This document shows, piece by piece, positions 49,530 to 61,545 of a stretch of DNA of 64,000 nt (its first letter is position 1; each line of letters starts with the position of its first letter). The translations under genes and the position numbers were made by a program. The stretch lies in assembly GCA_032433765.1 (NCBI GenBank), contig JAVIAB010000092.1, positions 106,508,279-106,572,278 on the forward strand, written 5' to 3'. Source of the stretch: Megaustenia siamemsis. Its lineage: Eukaryota; Mollusca; Gastropoda; Stylommatophora; Ariophantidae. Below the pieces are notes generated by a model, which worked only from the letters and a program-made list of their open reading frames with translations, searched no databases and was not told the origin of the DNA.

Positions 49530-52500
49530 TAAATCATCATCATCATGTACCATACCGGTGAGCGTAGGCGATCATGTCCTTCCACAATCTTCTATCTACA
49601 GTGCATCGTATCAGTTTTGTTGTTGACTGCTTTCCATGCCATGACACCAAGCTATCCAGTATTTTCTCTCTTTGTTGTCCACGATCTCTCTTTCCTTTTA
49701 TTTTGCCAGTTGTAACCAAGTATTCCAACTTTCCTCTTCTCATGATGTGTCCGAAAAATGTTGATTGTTTCTTTCTGATGTTTTTTAAGAGCTCCCTTTT
49801 TGTGTTGGCCTCTTTGAGAACTTCCCCATTGGTCTTTTTAGCTGTCCAGGGAACTTTCAACATTCTTCTGAGAAATCTCTGTGGCTTCTAATCGTCTTTT
49901 CATTTGTTTGTCTACTGTCCATGATTCGCTTCCATAGGTCAGAATTGGTTCTATATAGCACCGATGAACTTTCTTTCTCATTTCTATTGACATAGATTTC
50001 GCGCATAAGATATTTTTCATTTTCTGAAATGCTATTTTGGCTGCTATTCTGCTTTTTATTTCTGTGGTGCATCTTCCATCCGATGTTATTATTGTGCCCA
50101 AGTATTTGACGCGTTGCACTTGTTTCAAATTTGTCCTGTTTATTTTTATGCTGCATGCTGGTGATGATTGTTTCTTCGATGTGACCATTACTTCTGTTTT
50201 ATTATTATTCAGACTGAGACCTTTCTTGATACTTTCTTTTACTATTATGTCTATCATTTCTTGTAGTTCATTCTCTGTCTCTGCTATTAAGACTGTGTCA
50301 TCCGCATATCGTAAATTATTTATGTTGTGACCATGGCTTCAATTCCTTTTTTGTCTACTATTGATCTCATAATATGTTCGCTGTAAAGTGAAAACAAATC
50401 CGGCGACAGAACACAACCTTGTCTGACTCCTTGTTTTATAAATTGGAATTGTCCTGTTTGGTTGCTAATTCGTATTGCTGCTGTTTGTTGCCAGTACATG
50501 TTTTTTATGATTCGCAGATCCTTGCCATCAATGTTTAATTTCTCCAGCATATTTATTATTTCCACATGCTTTACTTTGTCAAATGCTTTAGTGTAGTCTA
50601 TAAAGTACATATATAGATCTTTCTTTACCTCTAAAGATCTTTCTATCAATGTTCTTAAGATGTATATTGCATTATTGTGCCCTTTCCTTCCACAAATCCA
50701 CATTGTTCCTCACTTATTTCTGGTTTTATTTTGTTTCTTACATGTCTCATGATGATTCTTATTAATATTTTCGTCATATGGCTCATGAGACTAATAGTGC
50801 GATGGTCTTCACAATCAGTGGCGCCTAACTTCTTCGGTATGGCTGCAAAGATAGATTTTAGTAGATCTTCGGGTATGTGTCCAGTGTTATATATGTCATT
50901 GAGTAATTTTGTTATGACTTGTACTCCCAGCTCTCCTAATGCATTTATCTCTTCGATTGTTATATTGTCAGGACCTGGAGCTTTGCCTCTTTTCATGTGT
51001 TGAATTGCGTCCTCCACTTCACTCTGCATTATTGGTGGTCCTGTGTCTTCATTTGAATTGTTTAATTCTGGTCTTTCATCATCATAAAGTTGACTGATAT
51101 ATTCTGTCCATCTTCCCATTGTCTTCTCCAGCCCTATTATTATATTTCCTTCCTTTGACTTTACACATCCTGAAACTTTGACTTTTCTTCCTGTTAATTC
51201 ATTTAACTGATTGTGCATAAATTTTGAGTCTTTCTTTTATTGTTTTTCCATTTCTTCACATTTCTGTTTTAACCACCCTTCCTTTGCTTCTCTGCATTTG
51301 TTCTGGATCTCTTTGTGCAATATTTTGTATGTCCGTTCTTTTTTCTTATGTTTTCTTCTTTCATCCATTAGTTGTAATATTTCTTCTGGTATCCATTTCT
51401 TTTTGTTGATTCTTTTGGTCACTGGTATAACTTCTTTTGATGTTTGTTGAATCTATTGTTTGAGCATTTCCCACTGCTCCTCGATGTCCTGTATTTTCTC
51501 AATAGCATTATATCTATTTTGTACTATCGTGCCATACTTATCACTCATCTTTTTATCTACTCTAAGTATATCTAGTTCTAATTTTATATTTCTTGGTGAT
51601 TTCTGTGCCTTCCACAGTTTTATTCTTATCTTTCCAACTACTGGTACATGGTCACTATTGCAATCTGCTCCTGGCCTTGTTTTAACAGATGTTAGCCCAT
51701 TCCTGAATCTTCTCTGTACCAGTATAAAATCAATTTGCTTGTGCACTTTTTTGTCTGGGTTTTGCCATGTCCATAGTCGCCTAAGGTGTTGTTTGAACCA
51801 GGTGTTACCTATAATCATTTCATGTGTCTTTGCCCAATCTATCCCCTCTGTTATTCATCTCTCCAAGGCCATGCCCCCCCAGTCACATTCTGCACTTTAG
51901 CTGTTCCTACCTTTGCATTGAAATCCCCTAATATAATAGTTATTTCTTGGGATTTACACTGTTCCATGGTCATCTCTAGCTCATTGTAAAAAGTGTCAAT
52001 GTCTTCTTCTTCGCTATTACTTGTTGGTGCATAAGCTTGAATTATGTTGATATCCACTGGTCAACCTCTCAATTTTACTAGCAGAATTCTGTCTGATACT
52101 GGCCAAAATCCTTTCACTGTTTTGCTTCTTTCTCTATCTAACATGATGCCTACACCTCTTTCGTGTGTGGTTCCCCCAGAGTAAATTACATTTCCACTGT
52201 CGCGTTGTAATAATCCTGCTCCTTTCCATCTCATTTCACATAGTCCCAAGATGTTCAATTTCATTCTCTTCATTTCTTGACTGATGTTTTCTATTTTACC
52301 AACCTGGAATGCTGATCTAATGTTCCAAGTTCCTATTGCTGGTGTCTCTTTATTTTTGATTTTGCATACAGTAGCTTATGACGATCGGGTGTCACCTGTA
52401 GCACATGACACTCCCCACCGGACGAGGTGGCTGTAGAGTCCCCATTAATGTCATTAGCTGTAGATATAAAGTTGTGATTTGTCATGATTAGTCTAGGCAA

Positions 52501-52790
52501 TAAAAGAAGGTAGTTTGCCATTCCTTTCCTTCTTGGCAGTGACTGTACTAGTCGGAGATCGCCACCATTGTCTCTATACATGAGATCGTCTGCCTGCCAT
52601 CGCGGTGTGGGGACCATAACTGGCACTACTTGTCGACTGCTCCAATGGCTTCACATAACCCTGATAGGGGGCTAAACAGGAGCTCCACCTTGCCCAAGGG
52701 TGTCCCAAAGACAAGCGGAGGAAAGGAGACTTCTTACTCCTCCTTTAGTAGGTCAGAACTCTACCCCGCTAACCCCAGATAGAATAATTA
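49530..52790 (-). mobile_element. Longest RTE-like LINE copy: EEP endonuclease plus reverse transcriptase, inactivated
   Basis: Minus-strand frames cover the whole ORF2. The endonuclease has 'LGLCEMRWKG' (52061-52273), 'IIQAYAPTS' and 'ILGDFNAKVG' (51851-52057), and 'DCNSDHVPVVG' (51453-51818). Reverse transcriptase has 'GKAPGPDNITIEE' and 'EEQCGFVEGKG' (50655-51218), 'IDYTKAFDKVKH' and 'GVRQGCVLSPDLFSLY' (50320-50703), and YADD near 50310. The tail 'YGSESWT', 'GHIMRRGKLEY' lies at 49543-50257. At least six stops or shifts separate these pieces, so no active protein is made. The 3' end is an ATGATGATG tail near 49540. The 5' end is uncertain (about 52690-52790). It is the same family as 37347-39179. 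Confidence 0.85.
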
Positions 52791-54106
52791 AAAATCACCA
52801 CACAAAAAAAACTCTGAAACATAAGAAATATATTTTAATTTTATTGTTTCAACTTAGATAATCTAGAGCTATCTTGACATGAATTGTTATCCATTTCAAC
52901 TATTTAAACTTGGACAGTATCTCACACTTTCTCTTTAAATGACATGTCCTCCGATAAATTATACACAACATTACAATTACATTAAATTCACTTCCTTACA
53001 TTTGTTAACTAAAATAATCTTTCAATTAAAATTCCTCAATTACAGTTAAAATGTATTATTTATTATGATCTAATAATCTTTCCAAGCCAATTTGCATTCA
53101 CTGATTATTCTATGCAACAAATTGTTCTATTTAATGAATCTATGATATAGTGCCAGCACTTGATTAGTAGTACAAAACAGTGAATTAAAACACAAATCAT
53201 AATAAGAAAATATAACAAAAAAGAAAAACAATCACACAGTTCTATTTCCTCAAAGCTTCAAACCTAGAAAATGCAATCAAACATTAACATTGTTAATAAC
53301 TTCACATTTTGTTGACTAAATAAAAACACTTTAATTCACTGAATAATAAACACAGCAGCTACATAACAGTGTTTATCTTAGTATTTATAACATTTTTAAA
53401 TCGCGGCACCCAATAAGCAGAAAGAAATAGTTAATATGTGGTTTCAAAAATGAGAGATAATAAAGCCACGACTTTTATTTGTGAAAGCTGAGTCATAAAT
53501 CTTGGTCGAGGGAATTAATACTCTGTCATCAATGTTAATAAATTATAAAGTCGCTGACTGTATTAAGACATCTTATGCAAGTTAAGACTTTAGACTTTAG
53601 AACGAAATGGCTTCACTGCAGGCGGGACAATCCCACATCCGCTCAGTCCTTGTTGCAGCAACCAATAAAATGTATATCCAGATCGTTCATATTGTTACAA
53701 TTGTTGCACTGAATGCATTGTATTCTGTGAAAATGGCATGTCTTGATAAACACAAAAATTTGTAATATTGAACACGCTGAACCCTGTACAAATGGCATAC
53801 AGCTCATAATGCAAGTTGAGATAACACTATATATTCAGCTCATTCAGTCTTGCAGTGACGATCTTACTTAGGCCAGTGAAAGAGTAGGACAGAAATGGAA
53901 AGATAACATCAAAGAATCGACAAACCTTGACTTTATCTTGAATTATTGATGCTGTCCCAATGACCCTCAATGTTATGTGATAGAAGGAAGGAAGAAATAA
54001 ACTGAAACAGGTTAACATGCAATCTTATTTAACTGCTTAAACAAATGACAGTTGACCAATTATTATTGTATTAACAAGCATTTTCTGTGCTGTTTACGGT
54101 TGTGAA
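52791..54106 (-). other. AT-rich non-coding, probably including the GLRX3 3' UTR
   Basis: No coding signal. On the minus strand, downstream of the GLRX3 stop at 54107, the first clear AATAAA is at 53474-53479 (TTTATT on the plus strand), with another at 53059-53064. Which is used cannot be told from sequence. Confidence 0.4.
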
Positions 54107-54151
54107 TTATCCTTTCAAAGTACTTTCCAGCTCTCCACTGTCTTTCAACTC
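54107..54151 (-). CDS. GLRX3: Glutaredoxin-3, last coding exon
   Basis: Follows the acceptor TTTAAACAG and encodes ELKDSGELESTLKG and a TAA stop. It aligns with the conserved GLRX3 C-terminus (family pattern ELKENGELxxxL). Phase 0 matches the donor of the preceding exon. The short C-terminal helix closes the second glutaredoxin domain. Confidence 0.85.
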   Translation of the reverse strand, partial: ELKDSGELESTLKG

Positions 54152-54588
54152 CTGTTTAAATGAGAAATGAACAAACAATTTTAATGTTTATGACCAACAC
54201 TTGAGGAAAGGTTAGAGTTATATGCTTAAATCGACTAGAAATTATAACATATTTTTTGAAAATTTAGAATCAAAGAACAGAAATTAAAATATATCATCAA
54301 AGATACCCCTTGTGCGGAGCACAAAACAGACATTTTGAAAAAGTAATATCTTTTTAATCAGATAAAAAATGTGAGTAATGTAAATATAGAGGAACGCAAA
54401 CATTTGCATGAAGTTTGAAAGATAGCAAGTACAAATGACATAAAAATGACACAAGAACCTAACAAATATAAATTAACTTGTTATAACACTTTGATGTATG
54501 ATGCATTATGAAAAAAACATTTGATGTTTTTTTTTAAAAACTACTAACAAAATGTTAACTTTATAACTAAATTAATAATAATTGTCAC

Positions 54589-54721
54589 CTTTATTATATC
54601 TAATCCACCAATCAGTTCTCCTTTCACATACAGCTGTGGGTATGTTGGCCAGTTAGAGTATACTTTTAAACCTTGTCGCACCTCTTCATCAGACAAGATA
54701 TCAAAGGTTGTATATGGAACT
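54589..54721 (-). CDS. GLRX3: Glutaredoxin-3 exon: second Grx domain, C-terminal half
   Basis: Acceptor TTCAAG at 54722, donor GTGACA after Lys. It encodes the [14 protein letters not shown] helix, the [18 protein letters not shown] core (cis-Pro TYPQ loop and GG turn that bind glutathione and the Fe-S cluster in monothiol glutaredoxins), and LDIIK. It enters in phase 2 and completes a Gly codon from the CGFS exon, as expected. Confidence 0.93.
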
Positions 54722-54904
54722 CTTGAATAAAAAAAAATTAAAAGGCATTATATTATACACTGGAAGATCCGTTTTTTAATTATTATAGAAATGGGCTATT
54801 TATATAAACAACAATTTCAATAGGAAAGAAAATTATAAATACTATCACACACACTTTCATCTAGACAGCCATAATTAACTTTCAGAGATAAACATACTGT
54901 ACTA

Positions 54905-55975
54905 TCTATTGACCTTTCGAGCCGTAACCGGCCCATAGGGCGTAGACCAAGATACACCTTCTCCTATATGGATTTTTTTTGTTCTAGCAGTTTTCTTTTA
55001 AAGATATTTTATCAAATCTCGCCATCTGTCTCTGTTCTGTGCAAGCAGTTCTATCTCATTGAGGGAGCCGACTCCTGCTGCTCTTGCCTCTCTCATCAAT
55101 GTTCTTCTCAGTGTCTCCCTGGGTCTTCCTCTTTTTCTTTTACCTGTTGTTTCCCATATGAGGGCTTGCTTTGCTATTCGGTTATTATCTCTTCTCATCA
55201 CATGTCCAACGTATGACCATCGTCTTTTCTTTATTACTGAAGATATTAGTGGTTGATTGGCGATTTCTCTAATTTCCTCATTTGTTTTGAATTCGTTCCA
55301 TTCTATACCAAGTATTTTCCTTAGACATTTATTTTCGAATGCGTTCAACTTTGTTTCTACATCTCTTGTTGTTTTCCAGCTTTCACACGCATACGTAAGG
55401 GTTGATAGTACATTTGATTTGAATAGCCTAAGTTTTGTGTTTGTGCTGATAAGTTTTGATTTCCACAACTTTTCAAGGCTTCTGAAAGACATTGCTGCTT
55501 TAGCTATTCTGATTTTAATTTCTTTGCTCGTATCCCCTTCTCGATCAATGTGACTTCCAAGATAGATAAAGTGATCGATCTCTTCTACTGGTTTGTTTTC
55601 CATGTATATTTTGTCACCTGTGGAATTAAACTAGTCATGACTTTAGTCTTTTCATGATTGATCTCAAGCCCAATTTGCTGGCTATTGATGATAGTTCATT
55701 TGTGTTTTCCTGCATCGTTTTTATCTGACTGCTGATGAGAACTATGTCATCAGCAAAGTCGAGGTCCTCCAAATGGTCTCCTTGTATCCATTTGATGCCT
55801 TTATTACCAGTGCAGCATTTCTTCATTATGAAGTCCATAACAATTCCAAATAACAAGAGCGATAAAATACATCCTTGTTTAACCCCAGTTTCTATTGGGA
55901 AACATTCGCTCAGTCCTTCCTCTGTTCGAACTGCACATACTGTACTAGTAGATGGAAAAAAAAAACTCAACTAAC
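54905..55975 (-). mobile_element. LINE fragment in a GLRX3 intron (FADD reverse transcriptase)
   Basis: Minus-strand frames: 'ETGVKQGCILSLLLFGIVMD' and 'LEDLDFADDIVLIS' (55635-55970), then 'HFIYLGSHIDREGD', 'YACESW', 'NAFENKCLRKILGIEWNEF', 'WSYVGHVMRRDNNRIAKQAL', 'GRPRETLRRTL' and 'RDRWRDLIKYL' (54998-55603). One frame break lies near 55620. It is 5'-truncated upstream of the QGCILS motif. It is the best-preserved relative of the LINE interrupted by the palindromic element. Confidence 0.85.
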
Positions 55976-56544
55976 AGGAAAAAAAAACAACTAATTTTCT
56001 TTTCATTTCACTGTGTGGATGCTCTGTTACCGTTTTTATTACAATGAACTTTAGCAATGTTATCCAAGGAATAAAATGTGATGGACTCTGGATGGACAAT
56101 CGCACCTGGGCAGAGTGTATTCAGCAACTCATAGCTGACTGCAAACATCAGGGTCAGGAACCAAAACTGATCAAAACCTTACTCCATCTTCCCATGGTGG
56201 GCATGAAAACAACTAGCCTGGGTAAGTGAGTAGGGTTTGAAGTGGGAAGACAACTCACTACACAAATATGCCATTCTGGTGTAAAATGTGCTGTACTCAG
56301 CTGTGGAGATATCACAGCTTTTAGTGGACCACAGCACAATGCATCCATGTTCATTTAACATCCTTTTAAAGATGAACTATACATAGATGATTTCATCAGG
56401 TGTTTACATGTTTCAAGAAATGTAAAAAAAAAAAAATACAGTGAATGAAAGCAACAAGAAAGGTCGCAGACTATAAAAAGTACAACAGAATTAATAGTTA
56501 TATATAAAAGAAAAACAACAACCACCACCATACAACATACAAGT
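55976..56544. other. GLRX3 intron sequence, nothing recognised
   Basis: AT-rich; short open frames only. An A-rich stretch lies at 55949-55990 next to the 5' edge of the LINE. Confidence 0.4.
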
Positions 56545-57118
56545 AAGGACAAATCTGAATAAAGTACCGATCTTCAAAAACTTGGGCACAACATTCAGAA
56601 GATGCACCACAGAAATAAAAAATAAAAAGCAGAATAGTGCAGGCCAAATTAGTATTTCAGAAAATTAGAAACATCTTGTAAAAGTCTATGTCAGTAGAAG
56701 TAAGAAAGAGTTAGTCAGAGCTATATAGAGCCAGTTCTGACCAATGGAAGCGACAGTAAACAAACAAATGAAAAGATGATTAAAGGCCACACAGAGATGG
56801 GATTTCTCAGAAGGATGTTGAGAGTTTCCTGGACAGCTAAAAAGAACAAGGACATTTGCAAAGAGATCATCACTAAAAAAAGAACTTCTAAAAAAATCAA
56901 AAAGAGGTTTTCAACATTTTTCTGGCACATCATGAGAAGTAGGAACACTTTATTATAACAGACAAAATACAAGGAAAGAGATTGCAGATGACAAAGAGAG
57001 AAGATAATACATAGCTTGGTAAAGAGTTAACAGCAGAACTGATTTGATGCATTGTCGACAGAGATTTGTAGAAAGACATGATCACATATGCCAACACCAG
57101 TAAGGAAAATTATGAATA
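56545..57118 (+). mobile_element. Degenerate RTE-like LINE 3' fragment
   Basis: Plus-strand pieces match the tail of the 37347-39179 family: 'FKNLGTTFRRCTTEIKN', then 'EMGFLRRMLRVSWTAKKNK' and 'FFWHIMRS' (56776-56958). Its orientation is opposite to GLRX3 and it is more diverged than the other copies, so it is older. Confidence 0.7.
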
Positions 57119-57182
57119 AATATATGTGTTAAAGCATTAGACAAAATAGTCAAACTTAACCAAAAAAAACATTGACACTAAC

Positions 57183-57293
57183 CCAACTTCATCAAGAATA
57201 CTAATTATTGTCTTGCTAAATCCACATCTTGGGCTTAATGGTGTTCCTTTCATGAACAGCACCAAAGGAGATTGGTTGATTAGAGTTTTTAGT
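57183..57293 (-). CDS. GLRX3: Glutaredoxin-3 exon: CGFS active site of the second Grx domain
   Basis: Acceptor TGACCAG at 57294; donor GTTAGT after GG. It encodes LVLFMKGTPLSPRCGFSKTI and then IISILDEVG. CGFS is the monothiol glutaredoxin active site that ligates a [2Fe-2S] cluster with glutathione. GLRX3 (PICOT) hands Fe-S clusters to cytosolic targets together with BOLA2. The phases (2 in, 2 out) agree with both neighbouring exons. Confidence 0.93.
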
Positions 57294-57589
57294 CTGGTCA
57301 GAAATATGTAGGGAATATTAACTGGTTATAATTAATTAATTATATACAACACACACAAAATAATATCAACATTTTAAAATGACAGAAATAAAATGTGAAC
57401 AAATATGTATAGAGACTCTACTTAAAAATACATGATGAAAAAAAAAGATAATGAAAGGCTCCTGAAAGTGGTTTGCAGTAAACTCTTTCTTATAATGTCT
57501 GTTAATGTCTGGTACCATCGGCATATCTAATTAGTCCACATATTGACATTCCCAGTATACTGTCCATGAATCTCAGAATCATTTCATTC

Positions 57590-57885
57590 AACAGATTGAA
57601 CAAGTCTCAATAGTTGAGTGCTTAAGGTGCACTGACCACAAGTCTGGGTTCAACTCCTGATGTGGCCTTTCTTTTTTCAGACTGACATGGCTTTGAGTTT
57701 CACCCAGCCTCTAAAAATAGGTACCAGAGATTTTTCTGGAAAGCAAGGGTAGCCTGGCATGATAATGAGCACATCATCCAAAAATGTGCTGTGGTCATAG
57801 AAAAATATAGTCACTAACACCATATTCCCCATACACCTATCATAGCATGGAAGGAATCTTTACTTTTTATACATTGAACAGATTG
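57590..57885 (+). mobile_element. tRNA-derived SINE with 9-bp target duplication
   Basis: Element 57599-57876 between AACAGATTG at 57590-57598 and 57877-57885. The head has a B-box-like GGGTTCAACTCC. The body has TTTCACCCAGCC, ATAGGTACCAGAG and GTCACTAACACCATATTCCCC. The last segment is shared with the minus-strand SINE at 36590-36848. Confidence 0.8.
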
Positions 57886-58297
57886 GGAGAATCATAAGTG
57901 CAACAAGTACACTAAACGGTAAGGTAAAGGTAGTTTCATAGCAATTACAAGTAGATAATGAAGTGTTAGAGACTCCACTGCACTAAGCTTCAGCTTCAAA
58001 AGTGGCTAGTTCCCTTCCTTGCTGCCTTTCTTCCCAGAGAATCCTCTGGTGCCCAGTTAACCTTAGATTACAATACCCCTCTGTAAGTTACGCAACAACA
58101 TAAGAAATAGAAGATCTTCCAAGAGATTAACAAGCAAAATATCTGACGTCAAACAAAGCACCAAGTGTGTTGTTGTAATATATACAGAGGCACATGAACT
58201 GATGCCATTTATCTCAAAGCCATGTAATGATAGCTGCAGGTATTTCTGAGTTCCTTTGTAGTTTCAAACAAAGTATTCCATTTATCAGGTGGAAGTA
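57886..58297. other. GLRX3 intron sequence with possible SINE remnant
   Basis: GGTAAGGTAAAGGTAG at about 57918 is the complement of the TTACCT-type tail seen in the SINE ending near 59840, which hints at a minus-strand SINE remnant. No gene is seen. Confidence 0.3.
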
Positions 58298-58300
58298 AAG

Positions 58301-58524
58301 TTGCTCTGAAGCATCAAGTATGAACTAAACCAAAAAGCAATGTCGTTGTTCTGAAGCATCAAGTATGAACTAAACCAAAAAGCAATGTCGTTGCTCTGAA
58401 GCATCAAGTATGAACTAAACCAAAAAGCAATGTCGTTGCTCTGAAGCATCAAGTATGAACTAAACCAAAAAGCAATGTCGTTGCTCTGAAGCATCAAGTA
58501 TGAACTAAACCAAAAAGCAATGTC
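58301..58524 (+). repeat. 45-bp minisatellite, five copies
   Basis: Period exactly 45 bp (CTGAAGCATC at 58306, 58351, 58396, 58441, 58486). Nearly identical units. As 45 is a multiple of 3, the minus strand carries an open frame with a repeated 15-residue block (NDIAFWFSSYLML), but nothing else supports it as a gene. Confidence 0.92.
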
Positions 58525-59516
58525 AAGAGAATGCCATTTCCCCTTGACACTGAAAAGCAAAATAGGACAGATCAAAAGACAAAGCTTGGGAAGTGTATTA
58601 AAATCTAACGGGGAAAGATATTTAAAAAATGACAACCAAATCCAAAATAGTCTTTGACAATCAAAACAACATTTTGAGATCTGCCCAACACAGCACAAAA
58701 AACCAAACTAAGGATATCTGAGAGCAATGTATTGTTAATTTCGCTATGAGGATCTGAATGCTGGAAAACAACAGAGAATGAAACATCGAGGGCTGTCATT
58801 ATTTTAGACATCATATCTCAGTACAAATCTTAACATAAAATTATGTTATCATACTTGATCAAAGATCAACATGTGCTGCTATGAGAAAATTAATAGAGTG
58901 ATAACAGTCAGAGGCTGGAGATATATTAGTTATACTTGACTATACTCAAAAGAAAACCAGAAACCACAAAACCAATGGCCTCTGAGTATTGGATTTGTTT
59001 CTTTTGATGTTGGATTTTTTTTTTCAAGTGCGTCATAAAAAGTATGACAGTATCGTAGAAAGGGGTTTATTTTTTCTCTGAATTTCTCTTAATATTTTCT
59101 CACTTTTCACCAATTTTCAAGAAATTTTTTTTGGGTCTCAATGATGGGAGAAATCTTGGTCGCCTGCGAGACATCAAACAAACATTAGTAACTTGGGATA
59201 GATAACAAACAGTGCTTAGAGGAAGCCTAACATACAGCTGGAATGATGGACTGACAGCCGCCGTGCGAAAAGTTAATGTAATATCTCCAGTAACCATGGT
59301 GCCATACGTCCAAATTTAAGGCCAAAAATCTAACACAGCTCAGAAAATGATCACATAAGCCAATTCCTGTGTCTCTGCTTGGGTAAAACACACAGCTGTG
59401 TAGCAAAAGATCAAAGAAAATACTAATTTGGGAACTCCAAATTTAACAATTAAGTGGTAGTAATTTTTATCACAGTATCATGAAAATGTGACTTACAGAT
59501 ATATATCGTAAACTTT
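58525..59516. other. GLRX3 intron sequence, nothing recognised
   Basis: AT-rich, short open frames without conserved motifs. Confidence 0.4.
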
Positions 59517-59840
59517 GGGGGCCTCGGTAGCCTAGTTGGGAAAACCAGCCGTCTGGACTACCGACGTTCGGACAACCTGTGTTCAATTCCCGCTGAGAGC
59601 AGTGTGAATTGTGCTCGTGGTTGGAAAAAAAATACCCCCACGGTCGACCCAGCCATTGGCAGAAATGGGTACCAGGGTATTACCCTGGGAAGGTGAGAAA
59701 TGTTGCTTCGCATCTGAGTCTCGATACTTGAGGCGACACTATACAGAAATATCCTAACATTTCTGGATAGGCGGCCGAGCACATATGGGTGTAAACCCGT
59801 GTGCTAAGATGCCGGTTCAAGTCTCATACTTTACCTTTAC
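59517..59840 (+). mobile_element. tRNA-derived SINE with TTACCT tail
   Basis: The head GGGGCCTCGGTAGCCTAGTT carries an A-box-like motif and GTGTTCAATTCCC is at the B-box position. The body has CGACCCAGCC and AAATGGGTACCAGGG. A second tRNA-like segment (GCCGGTTCAAGTCTC) precedes a TTTACCTTTACCTTTA tail. TATCGTAA occurs near both edges (about 59503 and 59845), a possible target duplication. Confidence 0.7.
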
Positions 59841-60134
59841 CTTTATCGTAATCTAGGGTTAAAGGTAAAAAAAAACCCAGAAATATATAATTTTGTTATT
59901 GTTCTATAGTTCACTGGATGGCATATCACACACTGACTACATTGTTGGTCCATGGCATAGAACAAGAAAAATAAAAACCTTTACACTTATTTGTTTATCT
60001 TCATATAAATATTATTTGAAAATAACATAGTCTTAACTATAACAGGATCAAAATTATGACAAGACTTAAATGCTAATTCATACCACCAAAGTAATGTTAC
60101 ATTGACCTCCCATGACCAAATAATATTCACCAAC
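59841..60134. other. GLRX3 intron sequence next to exon
   Basis: No repeat or gene recognised. It follows the donor GTTGGT of the next GLRX3 exon. Confidence 0.4.
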
Positions 60135-60279
60135 CTTGTGTTCAAATCTTCTGTACTGGGAATAATCTCCTTCAACTCACCAGACGCCAGCATCTCATTT
60201 ACAATGTCTAAGCCTCCAATGAGTTCCCCTTTGATGTAAAGCTGAGGGTATGTAGGCCAGTTGGAATAGGACTTTAGAC
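60135..60279 (-). CDS. GLRX3: Glutaredoxin-3 exon: first Grx domain, C-terminal half, and linker
   Basis: Acceptor GTGCCCAG at 60280, donor GTTGGT. It encodes [20 protein letters not shown], then [20 protein letters not shown] and a linker PSTEDLNTR leading into the second domain. Same glutathione and cluster-binding loop as the other Grx domain. It enters in phase 1 and leaves in phase 2, matching both neighbours. Confidence 0.93.
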
Positions 60280-60379
60280 CTGGGCACCAGCAGTAGATCA
60301 ATATTAAATAAAGTCTCAAACCAAATTAAACTAAACTCTATGGAACATATATGCATAATTAGTCTTATAAACAACTAAA

Positions 60380-60830
60380 TAAAATAGAAAATAAATTGGA
60401 TGCATTTTTAAAACAAATGCCTCTGAAAAATACTTTGTATACCATGGAACGCATATAAGACTAATGCAGAAATAAGAGAAATGACAAAGCGTCCAAAAAT
60501 ATCTATAATCAGAAGAAGGTGGTGATATGTTGGCCATGTGATGAGAAAAGACAACAATAGAATCTGAAAGGAGGCCCTCAAATGGGAACCAAAAGGCACA
60601 AGAAAAGAGGTCAACCTAGAGAAACACTAAAAGGAACACTGAGGTGAGAGGCAACAACATCATGCATAAACTCCATCGCTGAGATTGAACAGCTTACCCA
60701 GAACAGAGTCATGTAGTGAGATATAATGTGGGTCCTGTGCAAGATCTGATGCTTGATAACAAAGATCGTAGGGCACAAGGAGTGTAGAATTTCTGACCTA
60801 TGTGCCATCTCTGGCTCAAAAGGACAACAG
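60380..60830 (+). mobile_element. LINE 3' fragment in GLRX3 intron
   Basis: Plus-strand reading gives degenerate 'RRWWYVGHVMRKDNNRI', then 'KEALKWEP', 'RKRGQPRETLKGTL' and 'SIAEIEQLTQNRVM'. These are the same tail motifs as the LINE at 54905-55975, in the opposite orientation, with stops. Confidence 0.7.
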
Positions 60831-61079
60831 ATAGATAGAGTAAAAAAATAGAACGAGAAAAGGTTACAAAAGAACCAAATTAAAAGATCAGTGTTAAGTA
60901 AAAACACAAAAATCAAGTGTTTCAAATCCCTAAATTTTTTAATCTGCTTGTAATTTGTTATTAACCTTACCTTATGATACCATGGTAAAAACTACCGCAT
61001 GAAAACACAAATTCTTCCAAATTTGACATTTTGGCATGGTCAAGCATTACCCCCATATGTGTACCTTCATAATTACTAC
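60831..61079. other. GLRX3 intron sequence, nothing recognised
   Basis: AT-rich; no motif found. Confidence 0.4.
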
Positions 61080-61545
61080 TTCTGGTGAACTATGAGTGTT
61101 ATTGAGTTATTTGCGGGTCATCATCATTGCACTCCGAACATGTCCATAGGTGCTCAGATCCCCTCCTCAGCAATTCCCTCAGTGTCCAGCGACTGACGAC
61201 TCCAGTTCTATGTTGGTTGATAAGTCTTCTTACACGGCCACCAAGTTTCCCATTTCTGGCTGTTCCCATCTTAACTCCCATTTCCATCATCCGAAGAAGT
61301 GACGTTGATCTGTGTTTGTCGAAGTCCTGTGCTCTTCCCACATCTTGGAGGGCATTGATGATGTCCGCCCGATCTATCGGTTGCCCGTCCTCAACGACAG
61401 CGCAGCTAGCCAACCTGTCCGCTCTCTCATTTCCCCTTACTCCCGCATGTCCAGGGACATAGACAAAGGTGACCTTACGTATTTGGATTTCTGCAACGAC
61501 TCTATCCATTGCATCTATGAGTGTTTGATTTGTTTCTATTGATGT
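61080..61545 (-). mobile_element. RNase H-bearing LINE fragment (second copy)
   Basis: The minus-strand frame 61509-61099 reads 'RKVTFVYVPGHAGVRGNERA', then 'DRADIINALQDVGRAQDF', 'LGGRVRRLINQHRTGVVSR' and 'SEHLWTCSECND'. It has the last RNase H His/Asp block and the C-terminal Cys-rich tail. 5'-truncated relative to 40940-41760, and better preserved. Confidence 0.8.
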
